This document shows positions 45,666 to 57,733 of a DNA stretch of 64,000 nucleotides, piece by piece. The position numbers were made by a program, and so were the translations under genes. How positions within the stretch are numbered: position 1 is the stretch's first letter; each line of letters opens with the position of its first letter. Under the pieces are notes generated by a model. That model did no database searches and was not told the origin of the DNA. It was given only the letters and a program-made list of their open reading frames with translations. The stretch is from Streptococcus sp. SN-1 (GTDB taxonomy: Bacteria; Bacillota; Bacilli; Lactobacillales; Streptococcaceae), in NCBI RefSeq assembly GCF_041154385.1, contig NZ_AP028929.1, forward strand, positions 1,116,001 through 1,180,000, written 5' to 3'.

Positions 45666-46205
45666 CTATCCCTTACAATTCTTCTGATGAGCTTTGAGTT
45701 TTTTCAGAGCCCAATCATAGTGACTGGAAGTGCTACTGACAAAGTAGGAACCTAGACTTGTCCCTCCCGTCCACTTATAAACACTTTTGGTAAAGAGTTC
45801 GTCATCGATAAAGTTTTCCAACAACGCTAAAACCTCTTTATGCGATTGCTCTAGTAGCCTACTCGCTTCTTCTAAAGATGTTTTCTGGTGCTTCTTCCAA
45901 AAAGCGACATTCATTTCTCCATAAGTTTTCCAATTATAAGACTCAGGAAGAAAAGGTCTTTCGTGACCTTCTTGATTAGAATGTACCCAGGTCAAAAGTA
46001 ACTGTTGCCATTCGTAGAGATGAATCAGGACATCCCTTAGATTTTTATCTCGTTTCCAGTGCGCTTCCTTTTTCTTTTGGTCTTTTGAAAAATCAAATGG
46101 AGTCTGTAGCTCATCTTCACTTAGTTGGGAGATGAAACGATTGAGCTTTTCATAGTTTTCCTTAGAGGCCAGCACTAGCTCCTCTTTTGTTTTCGGTCTA
46201 GGCAC
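45666..46205 (-). CDS. ClbS/DfsB-family four-helix protein
   Basis: 179 residues of the DinB-like four-helix family that includes ClbS and DfsB (formerly DUF1706). Signs are the N-terminal MPRPKTKEELVLASKENYEKL, RDVLIHLYEWQQLLLTWV, and SHYDWALKKLKAHQK at the end. ClbS protects producers of colibactin by hydrolysing it; most relatives, including streptococcal ones, have no known substrate. A single-gene unit behind a BOX element. Confidence 0.8.
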   Translation of the reverse strand: MPRPKTKEELVLASKENYEKLNRFISQLSEDELQTPFDFSKDQKKKEAHWKRDKNLRDVLIHLYEWQQLLLTWVHSNQEGHERPFLPESYNWKTYGEMNVAFWKKHQKTSLEEASRLLEQSHKEVLALLENFIDDELFTKSVYKWTGGTSLGSYFVSSTSSHYDWALKKLKAHQKNCKG

Positions 46206-46261
46206 AGAGTTCTCCCCTCATATTGTTAGTTATTATTAGAAATTTTTTATCCTTTAAATCT

Positions 46262-46756
46262 CTATAACTTATCCTTTAATTTCTCAACAAAGAGATAGGC
46301 TGCTGGACAGGTCAAAGTATTCTTAATCGTCAAATGGTTGATTTGATGGATCTTTTTGCGATCTGTATGGGGGAACTCTCGGCAGGCCTTGGGACGAACA
46401 TCATAGATGGAACAGAGATTATCTCCTCCTAGAAAGGGACAAGGCATGGATTTAAAAACCTTATCACCATCTTCATCTACCTGCAGAAACTCCGCTTCAA
46501 AAGCAGGTAATTTCATCTTAAAATACTTGGCGATTCGTGTAATATCCGCTTCTTTAAAATCAGGCCCCAATGTCTTACAACAGTTAGCACAGGCCGTACA
46601 ATCAATCTCCGCAAAGACTTCCTCGTGAATCTGCTGGGCTATCTTATCTAGATTTTTTGGTGGCTTTTTCTTTAAATTTGCTAAAACTTTTCGATGCTCC
46701 TTCTGCTTTTGCAAGGCTAGCTGGTGGTAGTACTCAATATCAATTTCTTTAGACAT
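46262..46756 (-). CDS. YkgJ-family cysteine cluster protein
   Basis: 164 residues with the CxxCxxCC cluster (DCTACANCCKTLG near 53-65), and further cysteines at MPCPFLGGDNLCSIYDVRPKACREFPHTDR. These conserved cysteines suggest a zinc or iron-sulfur centre. No function is established for this family. It is upstream of ptsI's terminator and is probably its own unit. The residues are intact compared with the family pattern. Confidence 0.8.
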   Translation of the reverse strand: MSKEIDIEYYHQLALQKQKEHRKVLANLKKKPPKNLDKIAQQIHEEVFAEIDCTACANCCKTLGPDFKEADITRIAKYFKMKLPAFEAEFLQVDEDGDKVFKSMPCPFLGGDNLCSIYDVRPKACREFPHTDRKKIHQINHLTIKNTLTCPAAYLFVEKLKDKL

Positions 46757-46853
46757 GGCTTCTCTCTTATTCTAATTACTTTCCCCTATTATACCATGCC
46801 TCCGGAGCATTTAAAAGTGTACTTTATAAGACTATACTTTTCTAAAATGCGTC

Positions 46854-46882
46854 AAAAAAACCTTGCAACTAGGTTACAAGGT
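46854..46882 (-). terminator. Terminator of ptsHI
   Basis: Minus strand AACCTTG ... CAAGGTT stem with a run of seven T, just after the ptsI stop at 46891. Confidence 0.8.
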
Positions 46883-46890
46883 TAATGACA

Positions 46891-48624
46891 TTAATCGAAA
46901 TTAACGTATTCTTTTTGAAGTTCAAGAACTTCTTCCATTGTTGAACACTCTGTAAGGGCACGGTTAGCGTACTCTTCCATCTTAGCAGTGTCCAATTTCT
47001 TCATCAAACTACGTGTACGAAGGACTGATGTTGCTGACATAGAGAACTCATCCAAGCCCATTCCGACAAGAAGTGGAACAGCTTTTTGGTCACCAGCCAT
47101 CTCACCACACATACCAGCCCATTTACCTTCAGCGTGTGCTGCCTTGATAACGTTGTTGATCAAGCGAAGGATTGATGGGTTATATGGTTGGTAAAGGTAT
47201 GAAACTTGCTCATTCATACGGTCTGCTGCCATTGAGTATTGGATCAAGTCGTTTGTACCAATTGACATAAAGTCTACTTCTTTTGCAAATTGGTCTGCAA
47301 GCATAGCTGCTGCAGGGATTTCAATCATGATACCAACTTGGATGTCATCCGCAACTGCAACACCTTCAGCAAGAAGGTTTGCTTTTTCTTCTTCATAAAC
47401 TGCTTTAGCTGCACGGAATTCTTTCAAGAGGGCAACCATTGGGAACATGATACGCAATTGACCATGAACAGAAGCACGAAGAAGGGCACGGATTTGTGTA
47501 CGGAACATTGCATCTCCAGTTTCAGAAATAGAGATACGAAGGGCACGGAATCCAAGGAATGGGTTCATTTCGTGTGGCATATCGAAGTAAGGAAGTTCCT
47601 TATCTCCACCGATATCCATTGTACGAACAACGACTGGTTTACCATTCATTCCCTCAAGAACAGCCTTGTATGCTTCATACTGCTCGTCTTCTGTTGGGAA
47701 ATCTTGAGAATCCATGTACAAGAACTCTGTACGGTAAAGTCCAACAGCTTCTGCACCATTGTTGTTAACACCTTCAACGTCTTTTGGAGTACCGATGTTA
47801 GCAGCCAACTCGAAGTGTTTACCGTCAGCAGTCACTGTTTGAGCATCTTTCAAAAGTGCCCATTCAGCTTTTTGTTTAGCATAAGCTTCACCAGCTGCTT
47901 TAAATTCAGCCGCTTGTTCATCTGTTGGGTTGATAATCACTTCACCAGTGATTCCGTTAACGGCAAGGATATCACCGTCTTTAACGATTTCAGTGATGTT
48001 ATTTGTTCCCAATACAGCTGCAATTTCAAGTGTACGTGCCATGATAGCTGAGTGGCTTGTACGTCCACCGATGTTAGTTACAAAAGCTTTTACAAAGTTT
48101 TTGTCCAATTGAGCTGTATCAGATGGTGTCAAGTCATGCGCAATTACGATTACTTCTTCGTTGATAGAAGCTGGGTTTGGCAATTTCTTACCAAGAAGGT
48201 TTGCCAATACACGTTTTGTCACGTCGCGGATATCCGCTGCACGTTCTTGCATGTATGGGTTGTCTTCCATACCTTCAAAGATAGTGATGAACATGTCAGT
48301 CACTTCTTTAAGACCTGCTTCTGCATTGACTTTCTTAGCACGGATTGTTTCTTTAATCTGACCAATCAATTCTGGGTCAGAAAGAACCATCAAATGAGCG
48401 TCAAAAACTTGAGCCGCTTCTTCACCAAGCGTACCTACAGCTTTCTCACGGATAAGAGAAAGCTCGTTTTGAGAAGCTTCAAGAGCTACATCCAAACGAG
48501 CCTCTTCTGCGTTTGTATCTTCGACTGAAATAGTCTCGAATGACAAATCCGGTTGAACGAGTAGATATGCTTTTGCAACTGCAACACCGTCAGATGCCGC
48601 GATTCCTTTAAGCATTTCTGTCAT
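46891..48624 (-). CDS. ptsI: PTS enzyme I
   Basis: Takes phosphate from PEP and gives it to HPr, the first step of every PTS sugar import. 577 residues: N-terminal HPr-binding domain with the active histidine in [12 protein letters not shown] (near 190), and the C-terminal PEP-binding barrel with [26 protein letters not shown] and the acid-base cysteine in GMCGEMAGD. It starts 5 bases after ptsH. It serves the lac, dha and galactitol-type PTS of this window. Confidence 0.96.
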   Translation of the reverse strand: MTEMLKGIAASDGVAVAKAYLLVQPDLSFETISVEDTNAEEARLDVALEASQNELSLIREKAVGTLGEEAAQVFDAHLMVLSDPELIGQIKETIRAKKVNAEAGLKEVTDMFITIFEGMEDNPYMQERAADIRDVTKRVLANLLGKKLPNPASINEEVIVIAHDLTPSDTAQLDKNFVKAFVTNIGGRTSHSAIMARTLEIAAVLGTNNITEIVKDGDILAVNGITGEVIINPTDEQAAEFKAAGEAYAKQKAEWALLKDAQTVTADGKHFELAANIGTPKDVEGVNNNGAEAVGLYRTEFLYMDSQDFPTEDEQYEAYKAVLEGMNGKPVVVRTMDIGGDKELPYFDMPHEMNPFLGFRALRISISETGDAMFRTQIRALLRASVHGQLRIMFPMVALLKEFRAAKAVYEEEKANLLAEGVAVADDIQVGIMIEIPAAAMLADQFAKEVDFMSIGTNDLIQYSMAADRMNEQVSYLYQPYNPSILRLINNVIKAAHAEGKWAGMCGEMAGDQKAVPLLVGMGLDEFSMSATSVLRTRSLMKKLDTAKMEEYANRALTECSTMEEVLELQKEYVNFD

Positions 48625-48629
48625 TTTCC

Positions 48630-48893
48630 TTATGCCAATCCTTCTTTTTCCATTGTTTCTGAGATTGCAGCGATAGCGTCATCTGCATCTGCACCTTCAG
48701 CTGAGATAGTTACGTCAGCACCTTGGCCAACACCAAGACTCATAACACCCATGATTGATTTAAGGTTAACTGATTTACCTTTGTACTCAAGAGTGATATC
48801 TGAAGCAAATTTGCTAGCAGTTTGTACCAACAATGTTGCTGGACGTGCGTGAATACCTGTTTCTGCCACTACGTGGAAATCTTTAGAAGCCAT
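48630..48893 (-). CDS. ptsH: PTS phosphocarrier protein HPr
   Basis: Carries phosphate on His15 (GIHARPAT) from enzyme I to the EIIA domains. Ser46 in [11 protein letters not shown] is the site that HPr kinase phosphorylates to make the CcpA corepressor, so it also drives repression at the cre sites of this window. 87 residues, normal length. First gene of ptsHI behind a consensus promoter. Confidence 0.97.
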   Translation of the reverse strand: MASKDFHVVAETGIHARPATLLVQTASKFASDITLEYKGKSVNLKSIMGVMSLGVGQGADVTISAEGADADDAIAAISETMEKEGLA

Positions 48894-48955
48894 AGTTTGA
48901 CTCTCCTTTTGTTCTTTCTTTTTTGAGTTATATGTGATAACCCTTACAATTTGGT

Positions 48956-48984
48956 ATTATATCATCTTCTAGGATTTTTTTCAA
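48956..48984 (-). promoter_or_regulatory. Promoter of ptsHI
   Basis: Minus strand -35 TTGAAA (48979-48984), 17-bp spacer, consensus -10 TATAAT (48956-48961). Confidence 0.8.
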
Positions 48985-49053
48985 GCATTTTATGGGATTT
49001 ATTCGATTTCCTTTCAGATAACTTCCTGAAAATCTTCTATTCTAGATAACAAA

Positions 49054-49131
49054 ACACAGGATATAGTTTTCCAAAAAACTACTTGTAGGATAATCATTAC
49101 TATTTCACAAAACAAACACTACATATTGTGT
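49054..49131 (+). promoter_or_regulatory. NrdR-type boxes upstream of nrdH
   Basis: ACACTACATATTGTGT at 49116-49131 matches the NrdR box (ACACWATATATWGTGT) at 15 of 16 positions. ACACAGGATATAGTTT at 49054-49069 matches at 13 of 16. NrdR represses ribonucleotide reductase genes. The spacing, 62 bases start to start, is about six helical turns. Confidence 0.6.
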
Positions 49132-49180
49132 TTTGTGGCCTTGAGTAGAAAAATTGACCACTATATTTAGTTTTAAATCA

Positions 49181-49208
49181 TTGACAAAAATTTATTTTCT
49201 GATATACT
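49181..49208 (+). promoter_or_regulatory. Promoter of nrdHEF
   Basis: -35 TTGACA (49181-49186), 16-bp spacer, -10 TATACT (49203-49208), 36 bases before the nrdH start. Confidence 0.7.
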
Positions 49209-49243
49209 AAGAAAGTAATCTATTTTGAAAGAGGAGTTACACA

Positions 49244-49462
49244 ATGGTAACCGTTTATTCTAAAAACAACTGTGTCCAATGTAAAATGACCAAACGCTTC
49301 TTGGACAGTAATAATGTCGCTTATCGTGAAATCAATCTTGATGAGCAACCTGAATACATCGATCAAGTTAAAGAGCTCGGTTTCAGCGCAGCTCCTGTTA
49401 TCCAAACACCAACTGAAGTCTTTTCAGGTTTCCAACCAGGAAAACTGAAACAATTAGCATAA
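49244..49462 (+). CDS. nrdH: Glutaredoxin-like protein NrdH
   Basis: Electron donor of the class Ib ribonucleotide reductase. 72 residues with redox motif CVQC (10-13) followed by KMTKRF, the typical NrdH helix, and APVIQTP with cis-Pro. First of nrdH-nrdE-nrdF. The start has GAGGAG eight bases upstream. Confidence 0.95.
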   Translation: MVTVYSKNNCVQCKMTKRFLDSNNVAYREINLDEQPEYIDQVKELGFSAAPVIQTPTEVFSGFQPGKLKQLA

Positions 49463-49542
49463 TCTTAGTACATCATCCAGAAGAAACTGCTTCTAGGGCT
49501 AACTTAGAAGCCTTTCTTTTGTAATTAGATAAGGGAAATTTT

Positions 49543-51702
49543 ATGGGATTAAAACATCTTGAGGACGTGACTTACTTCCGTCTCAATAACGAAATCAACC
49601 GTCCTGTCAATGGACAAATCATGCTTCATAAAGATAAGGAAGCCTTGGATGCCTTCTTTAAAGAAAATGTAGTTCCAAACACTATGGTTTTTGATTCAAT
49701 CAAGGATAAAATCAACTACCTCATTGAACACAACTACATCGAAACAGCCTTTATCAAGAAATACCGTCCAGAATTTTTGGAAGAATTGTCTCAATTTATC
49801 AAAGACCAAAACTTCCAATTCAAGTCTTTCATGGCAGCCTATAAATTTTACAATCAGTATGCTTTGAAAACTAACGACGGTGAATATTATCTTGAAAGCA
49901 TGGAAGACCGTGTCTTCTTTAACGCCCTTTATTTTGCTGATGGGAATGAAGCTATTGCCATCGATATTGCCAATGAAATCATCCACCAACGCTACCAACC
50001 TGCTACTCCTTCCTTCTTGAATGCTGGACGTGCTCGTCGTGGGGAGTTGGTATCCTGTTTCTTGATTCAGGTCACAGATGATATGAACTCTATTGGACGT
50101 TCTATCAACTCAGCTCTTCAACTTTCACGTATCGGTGGTGGTGTGGGAATTTCCCTCAGCAACCTTCGTGAAGCTGGTGCACCTATCAAAGGCTATGAAG
50201 GAGCTGCTTCTGGGGTCGTTCCAGTTATGAAACTTTTCGAAGATAGCTTCTCTTACTCAAACCAATTGGGTCAACGTCAAGGTGCTGGTGTTGTCTACCT
50301 CAACGTCTTCCACCCAGATATTATCGCCTTCCTTTCAACTAAGAAAGAAAACGCCGATGAAAAAGTTCGTGTTAAGACCCTTTCACTTGGTGTTGTAGTA
50401 CCCGATAAATTCTACGAATTAGCACGTAAAAATGAAGAAATGTACCTCTTCAGCCCATACTCTGTAGAACTTGAATACGGTGTGCCATTTAACTACATCG
50501 ACATCACTGAAAAATACGATGAATTGGTCGCAAATCCAAAAATCCGTAAGACAAAAATCAAGGCGCGTGATTTGGAAACTGAAATCTCTAAATTGCAACA
50601 AGAGTCTGGCTACCCTTATGTAGTCAACATCGATACGGCTAACCGTGCAAATCCTGTTGATGGTAAGATTATCATGAGTAACTTGTGTTCTGAGATTCTT
50701 CAAGTCCAAGAACCAAGCTTGATCAACGATGCTCAAGAATTCCTTCAAATGGGAACGGACGTTTCATGTAACCTTGGTTCAACCAACGTAGTCAATATGA
50801 TGACCTCACCTGATTTTGGTCGCTCAATCCGTGCTATGGTTCGTGCCCTTACTTTCGTTACAGATAGTTCACACATTGTAGCTGTTCCTACTATCGACCA
50901 CGGAAATAGCCAAGCTCATACCTTTGGTCTTGGTGCCATGGGACTTCACAGCTACCTTGCCCAACAACTGATTGAGTATGGATCACCTGAGTCTGTTGAG
51001 TTTACCAGCATCTACTTTATGCTTATGAACTACTGGACCTTGGTTGAGTCAAACAATATTGCGCGTGAACGTGGTATTACCTTCCATAACTTTGAAAAAT
51101 CAGACTATGCTAACGGAAGCTACTTCGACAAGTATGTGACTGGCGAGTTTGTTCCAAAATCAGACCGTGTTAAAGAACTCTTCAAAGATGTCTTTATTCC
51201 GAGTGCTGCTGACTGGGCTGAACTTCGTGACAAGGTTCAAGCAGATGGTCTTTACCACCAAAATCGTCTTGCTGTAGCACCGAATGGTTCTATCAGCTAT
51301 ATCAACGACGTTTCTGCTTCTATCCACCCGATTACGCAACGTATCGAAGAACGTCAAGAAAAGAAAATCGGTAAAATCTACTATCCTGCTGCTGGCTTGT
51401 CAACAGAAACCATTCCTTACTACACTTCTGCTTACGACATGGATATGCGTAAAGTGATTGATGTCTATGCAGCTGCAACTGAGCACGTGGACCAAGGACT
51501 TTCACTCACACTCTTCATGCGTAGTGACATTCCAAAAGGTCTTTACGAATGGAAGAAAGAAAACAAACAAACGACACGTGACTTGTCTATCCTTCGTAAC
51601 TATGCCTTTAACAAGGGTATCAAGTCTATTTACTACGTCCGGACCTTTACAGATGACGGTGGGGAAGTCGGTGCTAACCAATGTGAAAGCTGTGTGATTT
51701 AA
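49543..51702 (+). CDS. nrdE: Ribonucleotide reductase class Ib, alpha subunit
   Basis: Reduces ribonucleotides to deoxyribonucleotides. 719 residues with GGGVGISLSNLREAGAPIKG (substrate loop), CSEILQ with an active cysteine, APNGSISYI, and the C-terminal CESCVI pair that NrdH reduces. The allosteric ATP-cone is absent, as in class Ib. Located 80 bases after nrdH. Confidence 0.96.
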   Translation: MGLKHLEDVTYFRLNNEINRPVNGQIMLHKDKEALDAFFKENVVPNTMVFDSIKDKINYLIEHNYIETAFIKKYRPEFLEELSQFIKDQNFQFKSFMAAYKFYNQYALKTNDGEYYLESMEDRVFFNALYFADGNEAIAIDIANEIIHQRYQPATPSFLNAGRARRGELVSCFLIQVTDDMNSIGRSINSALQLSRIGGGVGISLSNLREAGAPIKGYEGAASGVVPVMKLFEDSFSYSNQLGQRQGAGVVYLNVFHPDIIAFLSTKKENADEKVRVKTLSLGVVVPDKFYELARKNEEMYLFSPYSVELEYGVPFNYIDITEKYDELVANPKIRKTKIKARDLETEISKLQQESGYPYVVNIDTANRANPVDGKIIMSNLCSEILQVQEPSLINDAQEFLQMGTDVSCNLGSTNVVNMMTSPDFGRSIRAMVRALTFVTDSSHIVAVPTIDHGNSQAHTFGLGAMGLHSYLAQQLIEYGSPESVEFTSIYFMLMNYWTLVESNNIARERGITFHNFEKSDYANGSYFDKYVTGEFVPKSDRVKELFKDVFIPSAADWAELRDKVQADGLYHQNRLAVAPNGSISYINDVSASIHPITQRIEERQEKKIGKIYYPAAGLSTETIPYYTSAYDMDMRKVIDVYAAATEHVDQGLSLTLFMRSDIPKGLYEWKKENKQTTRDLSILRNYAFNKGIKSIYYVRTFTDDGGEVGANQCESCVI

Positions 51703-51793
51703 TCTTTGCTTGAGGAAACTCCATTTTCTCAGATTAGTGATTCATTCACCCTGCTAAACTAGACTGGAATAAGCATCTATACTATGAAAAAAT

Positions 51794-51821
51794 AAAAAAG
51801 TCGGGCTTCCGACTTTTTGTG
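51794..51821 (+). terminator. Terminator between nrdE and nrdF
   Basis: AAAAAGTCGG-GCTT-CCGACTTTTT, a perfect 10-bp stem (51795-51818) with T run. It would uncouple nrdF from nrdHE, so nrdF is likely also read from its own promoter (TATGATAAAAT near 51840). Confidence 0.8.
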
Positions 51822-51896
51822 CGATACTCCTCTAGAATTATGATAAAATAGAAACAATTGTGAGTTCGCAATATTAAACACAGAAAGAGATTTCAA

Positions 51897-52859
51897 ATGG
51901 AAACTTACTACAAAGCCATTAACTGGAATGCCATCGAAGATGTCATCGACAAATCAACTTGGGAAAAACTGACGGAGCAATTCTGGCTTGATACACGTAT
52001 TCCTTTGTCAAATGACTTGGATGACTGGAGAAAGCTATCAAGTGTAGAAAAAGACTTGGTTGGCAAAGTCTTTGGTGGTTTAACCCTTCTAGACACTATG
52101 CAATCTGAAACAGGGGTTCAAGCCCTTCGCGCAGACATCCGTACACCACATGAGGAAGCTGTTTTCAATAACATCCAATTTATGGAATCTGTCCACGCTA
52201 AATCTTACTCATCAATCTTCTCTACCTTAAATACTAAGGCTGAGATTGAAGAAATTTTCGAATGGACCAATACCAATCCTTACCTACAAAAGAAGGCTGA
52301 GATTGTCAACGAAATCTACCTAAACGGTAGCCCACTTGAAAAGAAAGTTGCCAGCGTCTTCCTCGAAACCTTCCTCTTCTACTCTGGTTTCTTCACTCCC
52401 CTCTACTATCTCGGTAACAACAAACTAGCCAACGTTGCGGAAATCATTAAATTGATCATTCGTGATGAGTCTGTTCACGGAACTTACATTGGTTACAAAT
52501 TCCAACTTGGTTTCAATGAATTACCTGAAGATGAGCAAGAAAAACTCAAAGAATGGATGTACGATCTGCTCTATACTCTTTACGAGAATGAAGAAGGTTA
52601 TACAGAGAGCCTCTATGACGGTGTTGGTTGGACGGAAGAAGTCAAAACTTTCCTTCGCTACAATGCTAACAAGGCACTCATGAACCTGGGACAAGATCCA
52701 CTTTTCCCAGACTCAGCAGATGATGTCAATCCAATCGTCATGAACGGTATTTCAACAGGAACATCTAACCACGACTTCTTCTCTCAAGTCGGAAATGGTT
52801 ACCTTCTTGGCGAAGTTGAAGCCATGCAAGACGATGACTACAACTACGGTTTGGACTAA
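51897..52859 (+). CDS. nrdF: Ribonucleotide reductase class Ib, beta subunit
   Basis: Carries the dimanganese- or diiron-tyrosyl radical used by NrdE. 320 residues with metal-ligand helices FMESVHAKSYSSIF and IRDESVHGTYIGYKF and an acidic C-terminus (EAMQDDDYNYGLD) that docks in NrdE. No nrdI lies next to it; it must be elsewhere if the enzyme uses manganese. A terminator follows at 52884-52925. Confidence 0.96.
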   Translation: METYYKAINWNAIEDVIDKSTWEKLTEQFWLDTRIPLSNDLDDWRKLSSVEKDLVGKVFGGLTLLDTMQSETGVQALRADIRTPHEEAVFNNIQFMESVHAKSYSSIFSTLNTKAEIEEIFEWTNTNPYLQKKAEIVNEIYLNGSPLEKKVASVFLETFLFYSGFFTPLYYLGNNKLANVAEIIKLIIRDESVHGTYIGYKFQLGFNELPEDEQEKLKEWMYDLLYTLYENEEGYTESLYDGVGWTEEVKTFLRYNANKALMNLGQDPLFPDSADDVNPIVMNGISTGTSNHDFFSQVGNGYLLGEVEAMQDDDYNYGLD

Positions 52860-52883
52860 TTCACTTATCCCAGAACTGATAAC

Positions 52884-52925
52884 AAATATCATGGTTTGTT
52901 TAAAACAACCATGATATTTTTGTTT
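52884..52925 (+). terminator. Terminator of nrdF
   Basis: AAATATCATGGTT (52884-52896) pairs with AACCATGATATTT (52907-52919), followed by a T-rich run. Confidence 0.75.
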
Positions 52926-53001
52926 TTGTTTTCTTTTGTTTTTTAAATTGATTGATTGAATACTTTATGATAAAATAGTAATAGAAATAGAGGTGATAAC
53001 G

Positions 53002-53769
53002 ATGTTAAAGCAGGAAAAACTAGATAATATTCTAGAAACGGTAAATACAAAGGGAACTATTACTGTAAAAGAAATCATGACTCGCTTGGATGTGTCAGAT
53101 ATGACTGCTAGACGCTACTTGCAAGAGTTGGCAGACAAAGATTTACTTGTTCGAGTACACGGGGGAGCTGAGAAAATTCGCACAGGTTCTATTTTAAATA
53201 ATGAACGTTCCAACATTGAAAAACAAAGCTTACAAATCGCAGAAAAACAAGAAATCAGCCGTTTTGCAGGCCATTTAATCGATGAAGGTGAAACCATTTT
53301 TATTGGTCCAGGGACAACCTTGGAATCTTTTGCCCGTGAACTTCCAATTGATAATATTCGTGTTGTAACAAACAGTTTACCAGTCTTTCTCATCTTAAAC
53401 GAACGAAAACTAACAGATTTGATTTTAATCGGTGGAAACTACCGCTCTATCACTGGAGCCTTTGTGGGAACACTAACCTTGCAAAACCTAGCTAATCTCC
53501 AATTTTCTAAAGCTTTCGTTAGCTGTAATGGTATTAAGGACAATGCGATTGCGACCTTTAGTGAAGAGGAAGGTGAATCTCAACGCATCGCCCTCAACAA
53601 TTCCAATAAAAAATACTTACTAGCTGACAATAGTAAGTTCAATAAATTTGATTTCTATACCTTCTACAATATCTCTGATATTGATACCATCGTTTCAGAT
53701 TCTAAACTGAGCAAAGAAACGTTTGAACAACTTTCAAAACAAACAAAAATTATTCTTTCTAAACCATAA
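53002..53769 (+). CDS. lacR: Lactose operon repressor LacR (DeoR family)
   Basis: 255 residues. N-terminal DeoR helix-turn-helix (ITVKEIMTRLDVSDMTARRY, then LQELADKDLLVRVHGGA) and a C-terminal sugar-phosphate sensor (FIGPGTTLESFARELP, LADNSKFNKFDF). In streptococci and lactococci LacR is released by tagatose-6-phosphate. The ATG at 53002 is chosen because AGAGGTG stands 6 bases before it; a GTG three codons earlier lies inside that ribosome site. It faces the lac genes and likely binds the repeats at 62236-62332. Confidence 0.9.
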   Translation: MLKQEKLDNILETVNTKGTITVKEIMTRLDVSDMTARRYLQELADKDLLVRVHGGAEKIRTGSILNNERSNIEKQSLQIAEKQEISRFAGHLIDEGETIFIGPGTTLESFARELPIDNIRVVTNSLPVFLILNERKLTDLILIGGNYRSITGAFVGTLTLQNLANLQFSKAFVSCNGIKDNAIATFSEEEGESQRIALNNSNKKYLLADNSKFNKFDFYTFYNISDIDTIVSDSKLSKETFEQLSKQTKIILSKP

Positions 53770-53793
53770 AACTGAGGATTGATAAAAAATAAA

Positions 53794-53834
53794 ATGCGTC
53801 ATATCAAGAAAATAAGAATCTTGATATGACGCAT
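53794..53834. terminator. Bidirectional hairpin between lacR and the 85-residue gene
   Basis: ATGCGTCATATCAAGA ... TCTTGATATGACGCAT, a 16-bp perfect stem with a 9-base loop, flanked by A-rich and T-rich sides. It lies between two convergent genes. Confidence 0.75.
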
Positions 53835-53873
53835 ATTTTGATGAAGATTTTTACAAAGAGTTTCCTAGATTCT

Positions 53874-54131
53874 TTATGATTGTTGAAACGGCATAAAATC
53901 TGAATCAAAGGAGATATCATCCCATTCTTCAGGATTAATAAAATTTAAAAAGATATTTTTAAATTCTTCTAGCTCATAGTCTGAATCGCAAATCCATTCT
54001 TTACCGGTAGAGACATACCATTTCCCAAGTCTTTTCAGCTCCTCATTAGTCAAACAAGGTATTTGAGAACATTTATCAAAATTGATAATATAAACTTTTT
54101 CATAAATAGATTGGATAAAATCTTTGAACAT
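53874..54131 (-). CDS. Hypothetical protein, 85 residues
   Basis: Acidic cytoplasmic protein (MFKDFIQSIYEKVYIINFDK ... NPEEWDDISFDSDFMPFQ) with two cysteines in DKCSQIPCL. No family is recognised; the pattern of aromatic and acidic residues resembles small immunity or SMI1-like proteins, without a diagnostic motif. It lies 42 bases after lacG and could be at the end of that transcript. Function unknown. Confidence 0.5.
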   Translation of the reverse strand: MFKDFIQSIYEKVYIINFDKCSQIPCLTNEELKRLGKWYVSTGKEWICDSDYELEEFKNIFLNFINPEEWDDISFDSDFMPFQQS

Positions 54132-54173
54132 CTTTTTGCCTCACTAAAATTCTATATCTAATTACTAATTCTA

Positions 54174-56041
<1,868 letters not shown>

Positions 56042-57733
56042 TTAATCGAATTGAGCTTGCACGAATGCTAGAGCACCTTTTCCATCACGGGTTAACTTGA
56101 TGTATTGAGCGCCTTCTGTCTTGGCAAGTTTAATACCGAGTTTATCTGTTTCTGCTTTCATATCTTCAAAGTTTGAAGCAACTTGAGGGGCAAGGATAAC
56201 CAAATCAAACTCTGGCAACATTTCACGGTGAGCACCATAGCCACCTGCTGCTGCTTTCACAGGGACATTGTATTCTGCAGCTGCCTTGTTCAAAGCATTT
56301 GCAAGAAGTCCACTTGTCCCTCCACCTGCACAGAGAACGAGGACATTTGTTTCTTCAGTGATGGTATTTTGTGTTGCTTCTACACCCGCTTTTTCAAGAA
56401 TAGCATCTGCTTTTGCAGTGTTGAAGTTGGCAGCAACTTTGTCTTTCAATTCATCATTAGACTTACCTGAACGCTCTTCTTCAAGAATTTGTTCATCATA
56501 TACTTTAAGGAATGGGTAGTAAATGACTACGTCAACCACGATTAGAAGGGCAGCAAGAATGAATGATAGAACTTGGAAGTTAGTTCCAAGAACTAGACCT
56601 AGTGGAGCTGGAGTTGTCCATGGTAAATTAGCAGTGAATGAGTTCATTCCAAGAGTCTCAATAAAGAATTTAAAGATCCAAACGTTCGCGATAGGAGCAA
56701 AGATAAATGGAATGAAGAAGATTGGGTTCAATACAAGTGGTGCACCAAACAAGATTGGTTCATTTACACCGAAGAAGGTTGGAACTACTGAAGCACGACC
56801 GATTGCACGGTTACGTTTGGATTTTGTCAACCACATGAACATGAATGGAACAACCAGTGTCGCACCAGTACCACCCATGGTAACGATAAACATTTGTGTA
56901 CCAGAAGTAAGAATCTTGTCAGCGTGCATCCCTTGTTGGAGAAGGTTCAAGTTGACTTCGGCATTGGCATAGGTAATAGCTGCGATAGCTGGTTCAACGA
57001 TAGATGGACCATGAATCCCAACAAACCAGAAGAAGGCAAAGGCACCAAAGATAATGGTAATACCAAGGTATCCGTCTGCTGCTGAGAAGAGTGGTGCAAA
57101 GAATTTACCGATTGATTCAGCTACGCTTGCACCAACAAAATGACGTGCTAGTAAATCAAGAGCATAAAGAGAAACCACTGATAGAGTGAATGGAATCACA
57201 TCTTTAAAGACTTGTGAGATATTTGGTGGAACTTCGTCAGGCATACGAATAGTGACGTTGTTCTTAACACAAACCTTATAGATGGCTACAGTAACAAAGG
57301 CAGCAAGGAAGGCTGAAAGCAAACCTTTTGTCCCCAAGAATCCAGTAGCTAGGCCATTTTCGATAGGGTCAGCTGCCAACATCAACAAACCAACAATTGC
57401 TGCCAACAATGTTGACATATAGTTGATTTGATTTGTCTTCTCCATGCTACGGTTTACTGAGTCGGTCAATGATTTAGCTGTTGTACCAGCTACCAAGAGA
57501 GCCAGAATCCCCATTGAATAGCTGTAAGGTTTCATGAGGAGATTAACAACATCATCAGACCATTTAAATCCCCATGAGTTTGGTACAAAGGCAATCAAGA
57601 TAAAGATACTTGAGAATAGAATGACTGGCATTCCTGCAATGAAACCATCTCGAATAGCACGAAGATAGATATTACGGGATAATTTCTCAAAGAAAGGCTT
57701 TCCTTTCTCGATAAATGCAATTAGTTTATTCAT
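56042..57733 (-). CDS. lacE: PTS lactose transporter subunit IIBC
   Basis: Imports and phosphorylates lactose at the cell membrane. 563 residues: an IIC domain with about ten helices (1-~430; [36 protein letters not shown]) and a C-terminal IIB domain with the phosphorylated cysteine in [18 protein letters not shown]. The start overlaps the lacF stop by one base. The 3' end is the seed of the tandem repeats downstream. Confidence 0.95.
   Translation of the reverse strand: MNKLIAFIEKGKPFFEKLSRNIYLRAIRDGFIAGMPVILFSSIFILIAFVPNSWGFKWSDDVVNLLMKPYSYSMGILALLVAGTTAKSLTDSVNRSMEKTNQINYMSTLLAAIVGLLMLAADPIENGLATGFLGTKGLLSAFLAAFVTVAIYKVCVKNNVTIRMPDEVPPNISQVFKDVIPFTLSVVSLYALDLLARHFVGASVAESIGKFFAPLFSAADGYLGITIIFGAFAFFWFVGIHGPSIVEPAIAAITYANAEVNLNLLQQGMHADKILTSGTQMFIVTMGGTGATLVVPFMFMWLTKSKRNRAIGRASVVPTFFGVNEPILFGAPLVLNPIFFIPFIFAPIANVWIFKFFIETLGMNSFTANLPWTTPAPLGLVLGTNFQVLSFILAALLIVVDVVIYYPFLKVYDEQILEEERSGKSNDELKDKVAANFNTAKADAILEKAGVEATQNTITEETNVLVLCAGGGTSGLLANALNKAAAEYNVPVKAAAGGYGAHREMLPEFDLVILAPQVASNFEDMKAETDKLGIKLAKTEGAQYIKLTRDGKGALAFVQAQFD

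Larger units (their letters stand above)
48894..49243. other. Divergent control region of ptsHI and nrdHEF
   Basis: 350 bases holding the ptsH promoter, two NrdR-type boxes (49054-49069 and 49116-49131) and the nrdH promoter. No gene was found. Confidence 0.7.

Noticed and set aside
47290..48051. A 253-codon open frame on the plus strand
   Set aside because: It lies wholly antisense to ptsI, has no ribosome site and no family likeness; it results from the strong codon bias of ptsI. Other antisense frames over aco, map, lac and pyrC were set aside for the same reason.
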